Of a stretch of DNA of 6,086 nucleotides, positions 5,230 to 6,086 are shown in pieces. This DNA is from Acidimicrobiaceae bacterium (lineage in GTDB: Bacteria > Actinomycetota > Acidimicrobiia > Acidimicrobiales > Ilumatobacteraceae), in NCBI GenBank assembly GCA_947458565.1, contig CANGZK010000069.1:1-6086 (forward strand). Direction: 5' to 3'. The notes under the pieces were generated by a model. It was not told the origin of the DNA. It ran no database searches and saw only the letters and a list, made by a program, of their open reading frames with translations. The stretch's first letter is position 1. The number at the start of each line of letters is the position of its first letter. Both the position numbers and the translations under genes were made by a program.

Positions 5230-6086
5230 TTATCGGACTTGGGTTTGCACGACCCAGTCGTGCAGTTTTCGTTGGGCATCCACGGTGAGCCCAGGGGCTC
5301 CAGCCCGTACCCAGGAATTATCAGCATGCAAGTCAAAATGGGCCGCTTCGTCATCAGTCAAATACCCGAGCACTTTGTCGAGCCACATACGGTGCTTTGG
5401 ATGAGTGAGCGGCACTAATGCTTCAACTCGCCCATCCAAATTTCGCCCCATCATGTCGGCAGATCCAATGAGGTGCAGCGGTTCGTTGTTTTCGTAACCA
5501 TGTTCAAAGCGATAGATGCGTGAATGCTCGAGGTACCGACCGAGAATCGATCGAACTCGAATGTTTTCAGACATACCAGACACCCCTGCACGAAGGCAGC
5601 AGATTCCTCGAACAATGATCTCGATCTGTACACCAGCATTGCTCGCTCGGTAGAGCGCTTCGATTATGGCCTTATCCGAGATCGAGTTGATCTTCATTGT
5701 GATTCGACCTTCAGCACCAAACGTTGCTTCTTTATCAATGAGATCGACAATGCTGTTGCGCAGTCGATGTGGTGCCACCAACAACGTTTGATAATCGGGC
5801 TCGTGACCATACCCAGTGAGGTAGTTAAACAACTCGGTGACATCAGAACCAATCGCGTCTTCGCAAGTAAAGAATCCGATGTCTTCGTAAATACGAGCCG
5901 TCGTCGAGTTGTAGTTTCCGGTGCCCATGTGCACGTAGCGGCGCATCTTGTCTTGGTCATTGCGCACTACCAAAATACATTTGGCGTGCGTTTTAAGACC
6001 AACAAGACCATACGTCACGTGTACTCCTTCGTACTCAAGTTCTTTGGCCCACGACATATTGCGCGCTTCGTCGAAACGGGCCTTCA
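5230..6086 (-). CDS. ppk1: Polyphosphate kinase 1 (PPK1), C-terminal part, cut by window edge
   Basis: The frame is open from the right edge through 284 complete codons to TAA at 5232-5230. It begins K-A-R-F-D-E-A-R-N-M-S-W-A-K, which matches the middle of PPK1, so the internal ATG at 6057 is not the gene start. PPK1 reversibly transfers the gamma phosphate of ATP to polyphosphate. The visible part covers the two C-terminal phospholipase D-like catalytic domains. L-K-T-H-A-K (His at residue 33 of the fragment) corresponds to the phosphorylated histidine of E. coli PPK1 (H435). Y-L-E-H-S-R-I-Y-R-F (His 187) corresponds to H592. G-T-G-N-Y-N, the R-G-I-C-C-L-R segment, S-A-D-M-M-G-R-N-L-D and R-V-E are also present. 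Nothing suggests loss of function. The N-terminal and head domains lie outside. Its place before phoU and the senX3/regX3-like pair ties phosphate storage to phosphate sensing. Confidence 0.95.
   Translation of the reverse strand, partial: KARFDEARNMSWAKELEYEGVHVTYGLVGLKTHAKCILVVRNDQDKMRRYVHMGTGNYNSTTARIYEDIGFFTCEDAIGSDVTELFNYLTGYGHEPDYQTLLVAPHRLRNSIVDLIDKEATFGAEGRITMKINSISDKAIIEALYRASNAGVQIEIIVRGICCLRAGVSGMSENIRVRSILGRYLEHSRIYRFEHGYENNEPLHLIGSADMMGRNLDGRVEALVPLTHPKHRMWLDKVLGYLTDDEAAHFDLHADNSWVRAGAPGLTVDAQRKLHDWVVQTQVR

Noticed and set aside
5230..6057. ATG at 6057 as the start of a short PPK protein
   Set aside because: The frame continues upstream to the edge with residues that match the PPK1 core, so this is an internal methionine of a truncated view, not a short gene.
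1..6086. Defence system, CRISPR array, prophage, insertion sequence or tRNA
   Set aside because: No spaced direct repeats, transposase, integrase, nuclease gene pair or cloverleaf was seen. All long frames are accounted for by housekeeping or regulatory genes.

Overview
The window looks like chromosomal DNA of an actinobacterium, most likely a moderate-GC aquatic member of the Acidimicrobiia or a relative. This rests on three things: a DUF2342 (putative zinc-dependent metalloprotease) gene, a family largely restricted to Actinobacteria; a two-component pair that reads closest to mycobacterial SenX3/RegX3; and a base composition that appears more AT-rich than in soil actinomycetes. The taxonomic placement is inference.

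Left part (1-1367). A divergent pair flanks a short AT-rich spacer. The first 32 codons of a probable molybdopterin synthase large subunit (moaE) run off the left edge on the minus strand. A complete 404-residue DUF2342 protein runs on the plus strand. The 56-base spacer holds two adjacent perfect palindromes. The putative zinc-binding signature of the DUF2342 protein is visibly altered.

Right part (1317-6086). All genes here are on the minus strand. In order of transcription they are: the C-terminal part of polyphosphate kinase (ppk1, running off the right edge), phoU, a SenX3/PhoR-like histidine kinase, a RegX3/PhoB-like response regulator, and a 12-helix MFS transporter. The last four genes are tightly spaced (18, 2 and 32 bases) and probably form one operon. 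The 111 bases between ppk and phoU hold a hairpin with a U-tract, an 8-bp direct repeat spaced 20 bases, and a 13-bp palindrome. These are the best candidates for control of the phosphate genes. The MFS gene ends inside the DUF2342 gene, a 51-base tail-to-tail overlap.

How the genes work together. The kinase and regulator are expected to sense phosphate limitation and switch the Pho regulon. PhoU would couple phosphate uptake status to the kinase, and PPK1 stores phosphate as polyphosphate. No Pst transporter gene is in the window. I saw no mobile element, CRISPR array, tRNA, rRNA or defence-like cassette. The window is mostly ordinary core genome, with a few regulatory and active-site details worth checking.
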